64,000 nucleotides of DNA from Halorientalis marina (GTDB taxonomy: Archaea > Halobacteriota > Halobacteria > Halobacteriales > Haloarculaceae): the NCBI RefSeq assembly GCF_023028345.1, contig NZ_CP095487.1:992001-1056000 (forward strand). Direction: 5' to 3'. The notes beneath the pieces were generated by a model that saw only the letters and a program-made list of their open reading frames with translations, was not told where the DNA came from and did no database searches. A program made the translations under genes and the position numbers. Positions 1 to 9,835 of this stretch are shown here, piece after piece; position 1 is the first letter of the stretch; each line of letters opens with the position of its first letter.

Positions 1-2
1 GT

Positions 3-77
3 GGTGCCGTCGCGGCGCCGATGTCGGCGGGCCCGCTGGCGGTCTCCGTTGCCGGCCCTACCCCCGACGCCCAATAA
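3..77 (+). CDS. C-terminal end of a truncated gene (partial)
   Basis: One plus-strand frame stays open from the left edge to a TAA at 75-77 and ends in ...PTPDAQ. Its codons almost all end in G or C, as in neighbouring real genes, so it is probably the 3' end of a gene that begins outside the window. Only about 24 residues are visible, mostly Ala, Gly, Pro and Val, so no function can be assigned. It could also be non-coding. Confidence 0.35.
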   Translation, partial: GAVAAPMSAGPLAVSVAGPTPDAQ

Positions 78-167
78 AACGCATCGCCCGAGTTATCAAA
101 CCCGATACCGGTGCTGGCGGTCGATCCGAGGCCAAGTTTTTATCCGGCCCCCTGCGTCACCACGGGT

Positions 168-590
168 ATGAAGGACTGTCGGCGGTGCGGGTCGGCCATC
201 GACGACGCCGCACAGTTCTGTCCGGACTGTGGCACGCCCCAGACCGACGAGGCGCGGGCGCAGTTCGCGGACCTCGCCCAGGAGGAACTCGACGAGAGCG
301 GCCTGCCGGGCGGCGGCGACCGCGGGAAACTGCTCGCACAGCTGACCGGCGACACCGACCGGCTGTGGGACCGTGCGGGCTACGCCGTCGGGTTCGTGAC
401 CATCGTCCTGGCGCTGTCCGTGCTCACCGACCCCGCGGGCGTGCCGCTGTTGCTGGCTGGCCTCGTCATCCTCCCGCCGACGCGACACCTGCTCGGGCGA
501 CCGTTCGGCCGGCCGTTCATCCGGGAGTTCATGGTCGCGCTGTACGCGGTTTTCGCCGTCCTCGGCGGGGCCCTGTTCGTCCTCCTGTGA
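168..590 (+). CDS. zinc-ribbon membrane protein
   Basis: Predicted 140-residue protein with an N-terminal zinc ribbon (Cys4, Cys7, Cys18, Cys21 in CRRC...CPDC), an acidic linker, and three hydrophobic segments (about 70-86, 91-104 and 121-140). The start ATG at 168 directly precedes the first Cys pair; a T-rich TATA-like element lies near 136-142, about 28 nt upstream, which fits a leaderless transcript. An in-frame upstream start at 111 would sit before that promoter and is rejected. The architecture is common among haloarchaeal proteins of unknown role. The ribbon is presumably cytoplasmic. It converges on the DUF2070 gene with a 20-bp gap. Confidence 0.8.
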   Translation: MKDCRRCGSAIDDAAQFCPDCGTPQTDEARAQFADLAQEELDESGLPGGGDRGKLLAQLTGDTDRLWDRAGYAVGFVTIVLALSVLTDPAGVPLLLAGLVILPPTRHLLGRPFGRPFIREFMVALYAVFAVLGGALFVLL

Positions 591-610
591 CGCCGGCCGC
601 GGCCCCGTCC

Positions 611-2509
611 TCACGCGAGGAAGAAGATGAGCATCGAGACGGCGAAGACTGCGAGGATGAACACGGCCGCGAGCGCCGATCCCATCGAGATCATGGCGTT
701 GGCGTGGGAGGCCAGCGTCTCGGTGCGGTCGTTGCCGAAGACGGTCACCTCGGCGCGCTCGCTCGCCATGCCCGCCTCGACGGGTTCGAGGTCCTCGATG
801 GCCCTGTCGGCGAGGTCCGTGACGATGGCGACCAGGTCCGCGTCGGGGATGGCCGCGCCGACCTGATTGTCGGCTTCGATGGTGTTGACGATGTGGGTGT
901 CGGTGGTCATCACTTCGGCCTCGTCGACGCCCTGGATGGCGGCGACGATCTTCTCGCGCAGGCCCGGCTCCATGTTGTTCCCGTCGACGAGGACGTAGGC
1001 GGTCCGCTGGTCCGCGACCTCGAACACGGCAACGCGGACGCCCAGCGGGCCGATGCCGTCCTGTGGCTCCCAGTCCGTCTCCTCCCAGGCGACGCCCATT
1101 CGCAACTGACCCCGCTCGGCCGCGTCGAGTTCGTCGGCGAGCTTCCGGGCCCCCTGGATCATGTCGAAGGATCGTTTGCTCCCGGGACTGACGTGGCCGA
1201 GGTCGTCGCCCTCCAGCCCGTTGTTGCAGTTGTGCGCGTCGACGAGCATCACGTCGTCGATGCCCGCGGAGCGGGCCTCGGCGGCCGCCGAGAGGCCGAC
1301 CGCGTACTCCACGTCGTCGGCGAAGCCCGGGGAGTAGGTGGTGACGACGAAGGCGTCGTCGCCGAGTAACTGTCCGAGGAGCTTGGCGTCACCCTCGGTT
1401 GTGCGGATGCTGACGCTCGCCTCCGTGCCGAAGTCGATGTTCTCGTGTGCGGTCTCGGCGGCGTCGATGATGGTGTCGACCTCGCGTTCGGTCACGAGGT
1501 TGAAGTCGTGGCCGGCGGTGGCGTGGGGCGGGAAGGCCAGCCCCTCGGCCTGTCCGGCGACGCGCTCGGGGAGGTTCCCGCCGCCGATCTCGCCCATCGG
1601 CCCCGGGTGGATCATCGGCAGCACGAACCGCGCCTTCTCGGAGCCGTCGGACCGGCGAAAGGAGGTAACGGTGACCGGCACCATCGCGTCCTCGCCGATT
1701 TCCTCGAAGAAGTCCTCCAGTTCGCGGGTCCCCTCGGCGATGTGGCCGATGAAGCCCTGGATGAAATCGAGGACCGACACGTCGAGGCTGCGTTGCCAGG
1801 GGTAGTCGATGACGGTCAGGAACAGCCAGACTGCGCCGGCGTACAGCAGCGAGGTGGCCGCGAGGATGACGAAGTCGTCGGGCGTGATGATCAGCAGCTC
1901 CGGCGGGGCCTCCTGTGGCCGCGAGAGGTACGACCGCAGGAGCGGCCCCCGAATCTCGAAAAAGCGCATCGTCCCGCTGTAGATGAAAAGCAGGACGGCG
2001 GCGGAGACGGTCTGGATGCTGGCCGGGATGGCCGCGACGGTGACGGAGTGCCGGGAGACGGCCATGATGACGAACAGGCGGAAGGCGAAGATGGACGCCA
2101 GCGCGACGATCAGGGCGTCGAAGACGAACTGCTGGCCGAGCGGCTCGACCATCGGCTCGGCGAGCAGCAGGTCCTGGCCGCTGGTCGTCAGGACCACGAG
2201 CAGGCCGGCGACGACGAGGAAGGCGATGGTGATGAGCTCACAGAGGAGCGCGAGCAGCGAGGCCCGGTTGGGCGTGAGCTGGCCGCCGAGCCGCCGGTCG
2301 ACGTAGGGCGTGAGGACGCTCGCGGCGACCGTCGGGAGGCCGACGAAGAACACCCCCTCCCAGGCGTCACCGAGGACGAACTGGGAGTCGAACGCGGCGA
2401 CGCCGGTGATGGCGCCGATGACGAGGGCGAAGACGAGACTCGAGTACCAGTTCGGCGCACGGAAGATGAACCTCGACAGATCCGCCAGGTCTCCCTGCGT
2501 GGCCGTCAT
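611..2509 (-). CDS. DUF2070 family multi-spanning membrane protein
   Basis: A 632-residue protein with about seven hydrophobic segments in the first ~260 residues, a large soluble domain, and a final membrane helix at the C-terminus (ALAAVFILAVFAVSMLIF). The soluble part carries the HPGPMGEIGGGNLPERV stretch that I associate with the archaeal DUF2070 family (COG3356), and the length fits that family. The family is archaeal and has no established function. The ATG at 2509 is preceded by a TATA-like GTTATAGG near 2538-2545 (minus strand), consistent with a leaderless mRNA. The neighbouring guaAA gene is on the same strand 89 bp upstream but is probably a separate transcript. Confidence 0.85.
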   Translation of the reverse strand: MTATQGDLADLSRFIFRAPNWYSSLVFALVIGAITGVAAFDSQFVLGDAWEGVFFVGLPTVAASVLTPYVDRRLGGQLTPNRASLLALLCELITIAFLVVAGLLVVLTTSGQDLLLAEPMVEPLGQQFVFDALIVALASIFAFRLFVIMAVSRHSVTVAAIPASIQTVSAAVLLFIYSGTMRFFEIRGPLLRSYLSRPQEAPPELLIITPDDFVILAATSLLYAGAVWLFLTVIDYPWQRSLDVSVLDFIQGFIGHIAEGTRELEDFFEEIGEDAMVPVTVTSFRRSDGSEKARFVLPMIHPGPMGEIGGGNLPERVAGQAEGLAFPPHATAGHDFNLVTEREVDTIIDAAETAHENIDFGTEASVSIRTTEGDAKLLGQLLGDDAFVVTTYSPGFADDVEYAVGLSAAAEARSAGIDDVMLVDAHNCNNGLEGDDLGHVSPGSKRSFDMIQGARKLADELDAAERGQLRMGVAWEETDWEPQDGIGPLGVRVAVFEVADQRTAYVLVDGNNMEPGLREKIVAAIQGVDEAEVMTTDTHIVNTIEADNQVGAAIPDADLVAIVTDLADRAIEDLEPVEAGMASERAEVTVFGNDRTETLASHANAMISMGSALAAVFILAVFAVSMLIFFLA

Positions 2510-2598
2510 CGTACCCGATACCCAGGCTGTTCAGGCCTATAACTGTTGATAACGGTCTGCCGGCCGTCGGACGCTCGCGCGTCGCGTGGCACGCGCGA

Positions 2599-3147
2599 TC
2601 ACCTACAGAGCGATAGGAAGTTCTCGAAGACCTCCTCGCCCTCGGCAGTGTGTGAGACCTCGGGGTGCCACTGGACGCCGTAGAGGTCCCGGTCGGTGTC
2701 GCTCATGGCCTCGACGCCACAGACGTCGGATGTGGCCGTCCGGGTGAAGCCCGACGGGACTTCCTTGACTTCGTCGGCGTGACTGGCCCAGACGCGGGTC
2801 TCGGGGGCCAAAGAGCCCACGAGGGGGTCCTCGGGCTCGGTGATATCGACGGTCACGTCGGCGTAGCCGCCGTAATCGCCGCCGCCGATGCGGCCGTCGA
2901 GTTCGTCCGCGATGAGCTGCATCCCGAGACAGATGCCGAACACCGGCACGTCGAGATCGAGGTAGTCGGGACAGCGCCCGATGTCGTCGATGTCGGGGCC
3001 GCCGGAGAGGACGAGCCCGTCCGCCGTAATCTCCTCGGGCGGCGTCTCGTTGTCGACGAGTTCGACGTCGACGCCCATGTCCCGCAACGCGCGCTGTTCG
3101 AGGTGGGTGAACTGGCCGTGGTTGTCCACCACGTCGATACGAGTCAT
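2599..3147 (-). CDS. guaAA: GMP synthase glutamine amidotransferase subunit
   Basis: A 182-residue class I glutamine amidotransferase that would supply ammonia to the separate ATP-pyrophosphatase subunit of archaeal GMP synthase (XMP to GMP). The nucleophile elbow is GICLGMQL with Cys73, and the other triad residues are His161 and Glu163 in QWHPEV. The length matches the stand-alone archaeal subunit rather than the fused bacterial GuaA; no PPase domain gene is in this window. The ATG at 3147 has a TATA-like TTATACG at about 3174-3180 on the minus strand, so the transcript is probably leaderless. It shares a divergent intergenic region with the UPF0104 gene. Confidence 0.93.
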   Translation of the reverse strand: MTRIDVVDNHGQFTHLEQRALRDMGVDVELVDNETPPEEITADGLVLSGGPDIDDIGRCPDYLDLDVPVFGICLGMQLIADELDGRIGGGDYGGYADVTVDITEPEDPLVGSLAPETRVWASHADEVKEVPSGFTRTATSDVCGVEAMSDTDRDLYGVQWHPEVSHTAEGEEVFENFLSLCR

Positions 3148-3270
3148 TTGCCGAACCGGACGCCCCTCACACGTATAAGCGACCCGGAACTCGCCGGCCG
3201 GCGGTGGCGTCCCCGCGTCTCGCCCCGTCGTCGGCGGGACGCCGTATCGTGCCCCGGCGTGTCACTCGTG

Positions 3271-3278
3271 TTTATATG
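3271..3278 (+). promoter_or_regulatory. TATA box of the UPF0104 gene
   Basis: TTTATATG lies 30 nt upstream of the GTG at 3301. Transcription would begin at or next to that GTG, which is why 3301 is chosen over the in-frame ATG at 3331. Confidence 0.6.
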
Positions 3279-3300
3279 GCATGGGGGCCACGTCCCGGTC

Positions 3301-4356
3301 GTGTCACTCGTGGGTTCCCGCCGGGTGCGGATGGCCGTCGGCTTCCTCGTCGCGCTTTTCGTGCTCGGGGCCGTCCTCTCGCTGATCGGCTGGCGGCGCG
3401 TCCTCGTGGACATCGCGGGCGCCGACGCCGGCGTGTTCTCGCTCGGGTTCGTCGCGGTCATCGCGGCCCTGTTTTGCTGGAGCGAGACGATCCGTCAGCT
3501 GGTCCGTGGCGCCGGCCACGACGCCGGCGGCCCCCGCTACCGGGCGGCGTTTCTCGCCGGCGAGTTCGTCAAGCAGGCCGTTCCGCTGGGCCACGGCGCC
3601 GGGCCGGCCCTCACGGCCTACACCGTCAGTTCGGTGACCGACACCTCCTACGAGGAGACGTTCGCGGCCACGATGCTCGGGGAGTTCGTCAACGTCGGGG
3701 CCTCCGTCCTGCTGGCGACGGCCGGGATGCTCGTCCTGCTGGTCCGCCAGCCGAACAACCCCGTCGTGCAGACCCTCGCCGGCGGCCTCCTGCTCTCGAC
3801 GGCGCTCCTGCTCGTCGTCGCGTTTCTCGTCACGTCCCGTCGACGGACGCTTCGCCGGCTCGTCCAGCGGCTCGCTGCGGTCGTCCGTGGCACGGTCGGT
3901 CGCGCGTCCGGCCGCGTGCGCTCGGCGCTCACTCCGGCGGCGGTCGACGGCGGGGTCGACACCTTCTACTCGGCGCTGGACCGCGCCGCCGACGACCGCC
4001 GTCGGCTGGTCGCCGCCGGTCTGTTCGCGCTCCTCGGGTGGGTCTCGTTCGTCACGCCGCTGGTGACCGCCTTCGCCGCGCTGGGCGTCCGGATTTCCCT
4101 GGCACTCGCGCTGTTTGCCGTCCCCGTCGTGAGCCTGATCAATATCGTCCCGACGCCGGGCGGGGTGGGCGGGTTCGAACTGGCGCTGGCCGCGGTCGTC
4201 ACGGGCCTCACCGGTCTCGACCTCGGGACGAGCACCGCCGGCGTCCTCCTCTATCGCGTGACGAACTACGCCTTCCTGCTGCTGGTCGGCGGCCTCGCTT
4301 CCGCCTGGCTCTCCGTGAGTCCCGCGACGGTCGTCGCGAAGATCGGGGAGTCCTGA
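3301..4356 (+). CDS. UPF0104 / lysylphosphatidylglycerol synthase TM-type flippase-like protein
   Basis: A 351-residue integral membrane protein with about eight hydrophobic segments. It shows the family's signature regions: FLAGEFVKQAVPLGHGAGPAL near residue 80 and NIVPTPGGVGGFELAL near residue 280. This family (AglD C-terminal domain, MprF flippase-like domain) is linked to lipid or lipid-linked sugar handling in the membrane; the substrate here is unknown. The start is GTG 3301, placed by the TATA box; ATG 3331 is an alternative. A second member of the family forms the C-terminal half of the GT2 fusion at 42244-44082. Confidence 0.85.
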   Translation: MSLVGSRRVRMAVGFLVALFVLGAVLSLIGWRRVLVDIAGADAGVFSLGFVAVIAALFCWSETIRQLVRGAGHDAGGPRYRAAFLAGEFVKQAVPLGHGAGPALTAYTVSSVTDTSYEETFAATMLGEFVNVGASVLLATAGMLVLLVRQPNNPVVQTLAGGLLLSTALLLVVAFLVTSRRRTLRRLVQRLAAVVRGTVGRASGRVRSALTPAAVDGGVDTFYSALDRAADDRRRLVAAGLFALLGWVSFVTPLVTAFAALGVRISLALALFAVPVVSLINIVPTPGGVGGFELALAAVVTGLTGLDLGTSTAGVLLYRVTNYAFLLLVGGLASAWLSVSPATVVAKIGES

Positions 4357-4375
4357 CCCCTGCTGCACTGCCCGG

Positions 4376-4852
4376 TCACTCGACGAGGTCGTCGGGGTCG
4401 AACCGCCGGTTCTGTCCGTCCCATCGCTCCCGGTCGCGCTCGTCGCGGGTGTCGTGATAGACTTCGAGACCGTTGCCGTCCGGGTCGTCGAAGTACAGCG
4501 CCCGGCTGATGCCGTGGTCGACGGGCGACACCATCACGTCGTGCGACCGCAACCGCTCGTGAACGGCCGACAGTGCCGCCGCGGAGGGGGCCTCGAAGGC
4601 GGCGTGGTAGAGGCCGACGCTCGGTTCCGGGCCTGGGCCGGCGGCGTCGCTGCCGACCGCCTGGAGGGCCAGGTCGTGGTGGTGGTCGCCGAACGAGAGG
4701 AAGGCGTAGCTCCCGTGCCGTTCGCGGACGCCGAGCCCGAGCACCTCGCGGTAGAACTCGACCGCACGGTCGAGGACACGGACTTTCAGGTGGACGTGTC
4801 CGAGCGTCGTCGGACGTGCCCCCTCGGGCACGGTGGGTGGGTCTTCGTCCAT
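4376..4852 (-). CDS. VOC family (glyoxalase/extradiol dioxygenase-like) protein
   Basis: A 158-residue single VOC-fold protein made of paired beta-alpha-beta-beta-beta modules. Candidate metal ligands are a His in LGHVHLKV (19-21), His83 in LYHAAFEA and Glu130 in GNGLEVYHD, the usual His/His/Glu set of catechol-2,3-dioxygenase-like enzymes. DPDGNGLE is a typical family motif. The substrate cannot be told from sequence. The ATG at 4852 is the first Met before the conserved fold. It is convergent with the flippase-like gene (19-bp gap) and co-directional with the HNH-like gene. Confidence 0.85.
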   Translation of the reverse strand: MDEDPPTVPEGARPTTLGHVHLKVRVLDRAVEFYREVLGLGVRERHGSYAFLSFGDHHHDLALQAVGSDAAGPGPEPSVGLYHAAFEAPSAAALSAVHERLRSHDVMVSPVDHGISRALYFDDPDGNGLEVYHDTRDERDRERWDGQNRRFDPDDLVE

Positions 4853-4908
4853 ATCCTCCCGTGACGGCGGCGGCCCAAATCGGTACCGGCGATCCGGGCA
4901 CCCGCGTG

Positions 4909-5475
4909 CTACCCGTCCGTGTCCCCGGGTTCGTACCGGTCGGCGGCCGACGAGAAGTCCAGTTCCGCCTGCTCGCGGGAGCGTCGCCCCTCCCGTTCTG
5001 CCAGTGCTTCCGGGTCGGGGGCGGCGTCGTCGTCGATGCGCGCCCACGAGTCGTGGACCTTCGCGTGACACCACCGGCAGAGGTAGACCGTGATTTCGTG
5101 ACTGGGGTCGCCGTCGCCCGCAGTCGCGCCGTCGCGGTAGGAGAGGTGGTGTTCCTCCAGCAGGGGCCGCTCGTCGGAGTGGGCCATCCGGCACTCGTCG
5201 AGGCCACAGCGGACGCACTCTCGGCGGTGGTCGCGACACCGGAAGTGCGGACAGTCGCCCCAGTCCCAGGGGCCGTCCGGGTCCTCGGTGTCCGCGTCGC
5301 CGGCGACCGGACAGCGGAAGTCCTCCGCGCTCAGTTCGTCGGCGAAGGCGGGGTCGCGGTCGCCGTGTTCGACCGCGAACCGACAGCGCCCCTCGTCGGT
5401 CAGGTGGTCACAGCGGTCGACGTAGTCGTACGGGTCGTCGACCCCCACGGAGGTCCCGCGCGGCGTCTTCGCCAT
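4909..5475 (-). CDS. HNH-like zinc-binding protein, haloarchaeal
   Basis: A 188-residue Cys/His-rich protein. It contains several CxxC or CxxH-like pairs (C-HFRCRDH, CVRCGLDEC) and a C-terminal HNH-like core: LEEHHLSY, then HEITVYLCRWCHAKVHDSW. The HH...C..CH..H layout resembles HNH endonuclease folds, but I did not see the complete catalytic set, and a DNA-binding or structural role is equally possible. I recall this as a conserved haloarchaeal family (DUF7097-type). The ATG at 5475 begins MAKTPRG. The gene diverges from the chemoreceptor gene across about 190 bp. Confidence 0.75.
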   Translation of the reverse strand: MAKTPRGTSVGVDDPYDYVDRCDHLTDEGRCRFAVEHGDRDPAFADELSAEDFRCPVAGDADTEDPDGPWDWGDCPHFRCRDHRRECVRCGLDECRMAHSDERPLLEEHHLSYRDGATAGDGDPSHEITVYLCRWCHAKVHDSWARIDDDAAPDPEALAEREGRRSREQAELDFSSAADRYEPGDTDG

Positions 5476-5668
5476 GTCCCGATGCTGGGCCGGCAGCCAT
5501 TTGAACCTACGGCCGCTGCCGCTGTCGGTACCGTTCCGAAATCAAATCCGAGAACCAACGACGACGAGACCGAACGTACTGTCCACACATCGCACTTACG
5601 AACGCCTCTAATTCTCGATTTTTGAAAAACGGGCGGTTAGTTAAGTGGCCGCTCCGCGGAAGACGTGT

Positions 5669-7378
5669 ATGTCCCAGACGCTTCGCAGTCGGTACGAAGC
5701 ACTCCTGTGGTCGTCGATGGAGGCGATCGGCGTCGACGACTCCGTGGAGCGGAAGATACTGGCCGCGGTCGGCATCCAATTCTGTATCTCGCTCGGGCAG
5801 GCAGTGATGCCTTTCCTGTTCACCGGTCTCACTCGAATCGTCGCTATCGGCTCCCTGCTTCTCGTCGCGGCGGTCGCGTTCGTGAACACCATCCTGATCA
5901 CGCGGCAGGACTTCATCGCGCCAATCGACCGCCTGAACGAGGCGGTGACGCGGGTCTCGGCGGGCGACCTCGGCGTGTCGGTGTCCCGCTCCGAACAGCC
6001 CGACGAACTCGGGTCGCTCACGAACGCCGTCGCGGACATGAGCGCGTACCTCTCGACGGTCGACGAGCAGGCGCGGGCGCTCGCAGACCAGGAGTTCGAC
6101 GACCCCGTACTGGACGAGGACCTGCCGGGGGAGTTCGGCGAGTCGCTCGCGACGATGACGGACAACCTCCAGGCCTACACCGCCGACCTCGAATCGATGA
6201 CGGCCGAACTCGAAGCGCGCTCGGAGAACCTCGAAGCGATGGCCGACGAGTTCGCGACGGCGACCGAGCGCGCCAGCGACGGCGACCTGACCGCGACCGT
6301 CGAGTTCGCGGGCGACGCCGACGAACACGCGGCCGTCGCGGGCAACTACAACGATATGCTCGCGACGCTCGCCGAAACGGTCGGCGAGGTGGCGGCTGTC
6401 GCCGAGACCGTCGCCGATGCAAGCGACGGGGTGCGGACGACGATGGACGAACTCGACACCACGAGCGAGGAAATCGCCGGGTCGGTCGGCGAGATCTCCG
6501 ATGGGGCGGCCGCACAGAGCGAGCGGCTGAGCAGCATCGCCGCGGAGATGAACACCCTGGCGTCGACGGTCCAACAGATCGACGCGGCCGCCGACGAGGT
6601 GGCAACGACCGCCGCCGACGCCGCCGAGCGCGGCCAGTCCGGCCGCGAGGCCGCCACCGAGGCCATCGACGAACTCGACGCCGTCGAGCGCCGCATCGAC
6701 CGCACGGCCGAGCAGGTCGAGTCGCTCGTCGACCAACTGGAGGGCATCGACGAGATCGTCTCGTTCATCGACGAGGTCGCCGAGGAGACGAACCTGCTCG
6801 CGCTGAACGCCTCCATCGAGGCCGCACGCGCCAAATCGGGTAGCGATGGCTTCGCCGTCGTCGCCGACGAGGTCAAGACGCTCGCCGACGAGACGCGGGA
6901 CTCCGCCGACGAGGTCTCGGCGCGCATCGAGGAGATCAACGAGGAGGCGCGCGCGACCGCCACCGAGGTCCGGGAGACCAGCGAGGGGATCACCGAGAGC
7001 ATCGAAACCGTCGAGGCCACGCTCCGGGAGTTCGACGACATCGTCGACGTCGTCGGCGACCTGGACGAGCGCGCCCGGGAGATCTCCGGCGCGACCGACG
7101 AGGGCGCCGAGATCACCCGCGAGGTCGCCGAGATGGTCGACGAGGTGGCCTCTATCAGCGAGGAGACCAGCGCCGAGGCCGACACCGTCGCCTCGGCGGC
7201 CGAACAGCAGACCGCCTCCATCTCCACTGCGACCGACCAGGTCCACTCGCTCGCGGCGTCGGCCGACGAACTCAGTGACCTCGTCGCCACCTTCGAGGTC
7301 GATGAGGCGGCCGCGTCCGGGACCGAGCAGGCACAGGGATCGGCGGGCCGTCCCACGCCGTCCGCGACCGACGACTGA
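5669..7378 (+). CDS. methyl-accepting chemotaxis transducer
   Basis: A 569-residue chemoreceptor. Two adjacent membrane helices (about 30-52 and 56-77) are joined by only a few residues, so there is no extracellular sensing domain. A HAMP domain (78-130), a second HAMP-like or linker segment, and a long coiled-coil signalling domain follow. The hairpin tip that docks CheA/CheW is intact (EETNLLALNASIEAARA, about 372-388). Receptors of this shape may sense a membrane-borne or intracellular cue, as proposed for the haloarchaeal transducer MpcT; the ligand here is unknown. Start ATG 5669 is preferred over GTG 5645, because an AT-rich TATA-like stretch at about 5636-5646 sits 25-30 nt upstream. 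No che or arl genes are nearby. Confidence 0.92.
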   Translation: MSQTLRSRYEALLWSSMEAIGVDDSVERKILAAVGIQFCISLGQAVMPFLFTGLTRIVAIGSLLLVAAVAFVNTILITRQDFIAPIDRLNEAVTRVSAGDLGVSVSRSEQPDELGSLTNAVADMSAYLSTVDEQARALADQEFDDPVLDEDLPGEFGESLATMTDNLQAYTADLESMTAELEARSENLEAMADEFATATERASDGDLTATVEFAGDADEHAAVAGNYNDMLATLAETVGEVAAVAETVADASDGVRTTMDELDTTSEEIAGSVGEISDGAAAQSERLSSIAAEMNTLASTVQQIDAAADEVATTAADAAERGQSGREAATEAIDELDAVERRIDRTAEQVESLVDQLEGIDEIVSFIDEVAEETNLLALNASIEAARAKSGSDGFAVVADEVKTLADETRDSADEVSARIEEINEEARATATEVRETSEGITESIETVEATLREFDDIVDVVGDLDERAREISGATDEGAEITREVAEMVDEVASISEETSAEADTVASAAEQQTASISTATDQVHSLAASADELSDLVATFEVDEAAASGTEQAQGSAGRPTPSATDD

Positions 7379-7429
7379 GTCGCCGATTCAGGGGAAACCG
7401 TTTTGCCCGGACCGGGCGACGCGGCCTGT

Positions 7430-7846
7430 ATGCGCGTCGTCCACGACCCGGAGGCGGACCGTCGAGTGCTCGCGGCCGACGCCGAAATCGCCGACGGCTT
7501 CATCGCCCAGACCGTCGGGCTGATGGGACAGTCCTCGGTCCCCGAGGACTACGCGCTCGTCTTCCGTTTCGGCGAACCACCCTTCCTCTACCGGCAGTTC
7601 GACACCGTTCCCCGGCGGTTCATCCATATGCTGTTCGTGCGGATGCCGCTCGACGTCCTGTGGCTCCGGGACGGCGAGGTCGTCGCGGTCGCGACCCTCT
7701 CGCCGTGGACGGGCCTCGGGCAGGCGAAAGCCGACACCGTCGTCGAACTCCCGGCCGGGGCGGCAGACGGCGTCGCCGTCGGCGACCGCGTGGTGGTCGA
7801 AAACGCGGGCGGCGACGAGGGCGGCGACGACGCCGAGGGCGCCTGA
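7430..7846 (+). CDS. DUF192 family protein
   Basis: A 138-residue protein. The core of DUF192 (COG1430) is visible: a GLMGQSSVPEDYALVF segment, FIHMLFVRMPLDVLWL, and the closing VVELPAGAADGVAVGDRV. The family is a small beta-rich fold of unknown function; bacterial members are usually exported, but this one starts directly with the domain and has no signal peptide, so it is probably cytoplasmic. An acidic Gly/Asp/Glu tail follows. The ATG at 7430 is about 28 nt after a T-rich promoter-like stretch. Confidence 0.85.
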   Translation: MRVVHDPEADRRVLAADAEIADGFIAQTVGLMGQSSVPEDYALVFRFGEPPFLYRQFDTVPRRFIHMLFVRMPLDVLWLRDGEVVAVATLSPWTGLGQAKADTVVELPAGAADGVAVGDRVVVENAGGDEGGDDAEGA

Positions 7847-7911
7847 GCGAGCGCCCGGGCGCTGTCGAACAGACAGATTAATCCGTGGCGGTCACGCTAC
7901 CCCTACTCACA

Positions 7912-7989
7912 ATGTCGGACGATACCCCGACGGAGGATAGAGGAAGTCGCCGCGAGGCGACTGGGCGTGAAATTCTCGGTCCTGCCTGA
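7912..7989 (+). CDS. short leader ORF upstream of citramalate synthase
   Basis: A 25-codon ORF (begins MSDDTPTEDRGSRREATG, ends ...ILGPA, TGA at 7987-7989). AGATTAATC at about 7875-7883 is a plausible TATA box 30-35 nt upstream, so the mRNA should begin at or just before this ATG. The ORF is in a different frame from the synthase and stops 17 nt before the synthase's likely GTG. A perfect hairpin lies inside it (7945-7962). It may be a translated leader controlling the synthase, or the coupled first cistron. A frameshifted N-terminus of the synthase is less likely, because the synthase's own frame already reaches the conserved LDTTLRDGEQ quickly. Confidence 0.45.
   Translation: MSDDTPTEDRGSRREATGREILGPA
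7945..7962 (+). promoter_or_regulatory. hairpin with GNRA loop in citramalate synthase leader
   Basis: Perfect inverted repeat AGTCGCC - GCGA - GGCGACT: a 7-bp stem closed by a four-base GCGA loop, which is a GNRA tetraloop in RNA. It sits inside the leader ORF, 44 nt upstream of the synthase GTG, where it could affect translation or reinitiation. Confidence 0.5.
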
Positions 7990-8005
7990 TGGACGTGGAC
8001 AATCT

Positions 8006-9550
<1,545 letters not shown>

Positions 9551-9555
9551 CCGCC

Positions 9556-9648
9556 ACTTTTTATCGCTCGGGTGCGCGGAGCGCACCACTCGCGATAAAA
9601 ACTTGGGGAAAAAGGCCGGACGCTCGGGCCGCGGGCCCGAGCGTCCGG
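9556..9648 (+). repeat. structured palindromic element, copy 1
   Basis: It begins 6 nt after the stop of the citramalate synthase. First module: outer arms TTTTTATCGC (9558-9567) and GCGATAAAAA (9592-9601) enclose GGTGCGC-GGA-GCGCACC (9571-9587). Linker AAAAACTTGGGGAAAAA covers 9597-9613. Second module: a perfect 15-bp stem with a 3-nt GCG loop (arms 9616-9630 and 9634-9648). Copies 2 (18450-18581) and 3 (54338-54475, minus strand) share this order and key words, including the exact linker in copy 3. The T-run after the stop codon could end transcription. Confidence 0.75.
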
Positions 9649-9678
9649 TACGACGTGCTGGCACCGACCGCCACCGCA

Positions 9679-9773
9679 CAGCCACCGCCACCGCTCGGCC
9701 ACCGCCACCGCTCGGCCACCGCCACCGCTCAGCCACCGCCACCGCTCGGCCACCGCCACTGCTCAGCCACCGC
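9679..9773 (+). repeat. 17-bp tandem repeat (minisatellite)
   Basis: About 5.6 copies of a 17-bp unit (CAGCCACCGCCACCGCT or CGGCCACCGCCACCGCT) run head to tail: 9679-9695, 9696-9712, 9713-9729, 9730-9746, 9747-9763, partial to 9773. Units differ only at the second base (A/G), plus one T in unit 5. 17 is not a multiple of three, and the array lies between genes, so it is not coding. It separates palindromic element 1 from coaD. Confidence 0.85.
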
Positions 9774-9835
9774 ACCACCACCGTCTCGTCTCCCCACGGT
9801 AACCGTTGAAGTAGCAGCCGACCGAATGGCCGTAC

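Noticed and set aside
5669-7378. Light-sensor transducer (rhodopsin partner) rather than general chemoreceptor
   Set aside because: No rhodopsin gene adjoins, and the two-helix region alone does not distinguish an Htr of a sensory rhodopsin.
7967-8005. GTG 7967 as start of the citramalate synthase
   Set aside because: The 13 extra residues overlap the leader ORF and hairpin and add nothing conserved. It is kept as an alternative, not excluded.
9679-9773. CRISPR array
   Set aside because: Units are directly abutting 17-mers with no unique spacers and no cas gene in the window.
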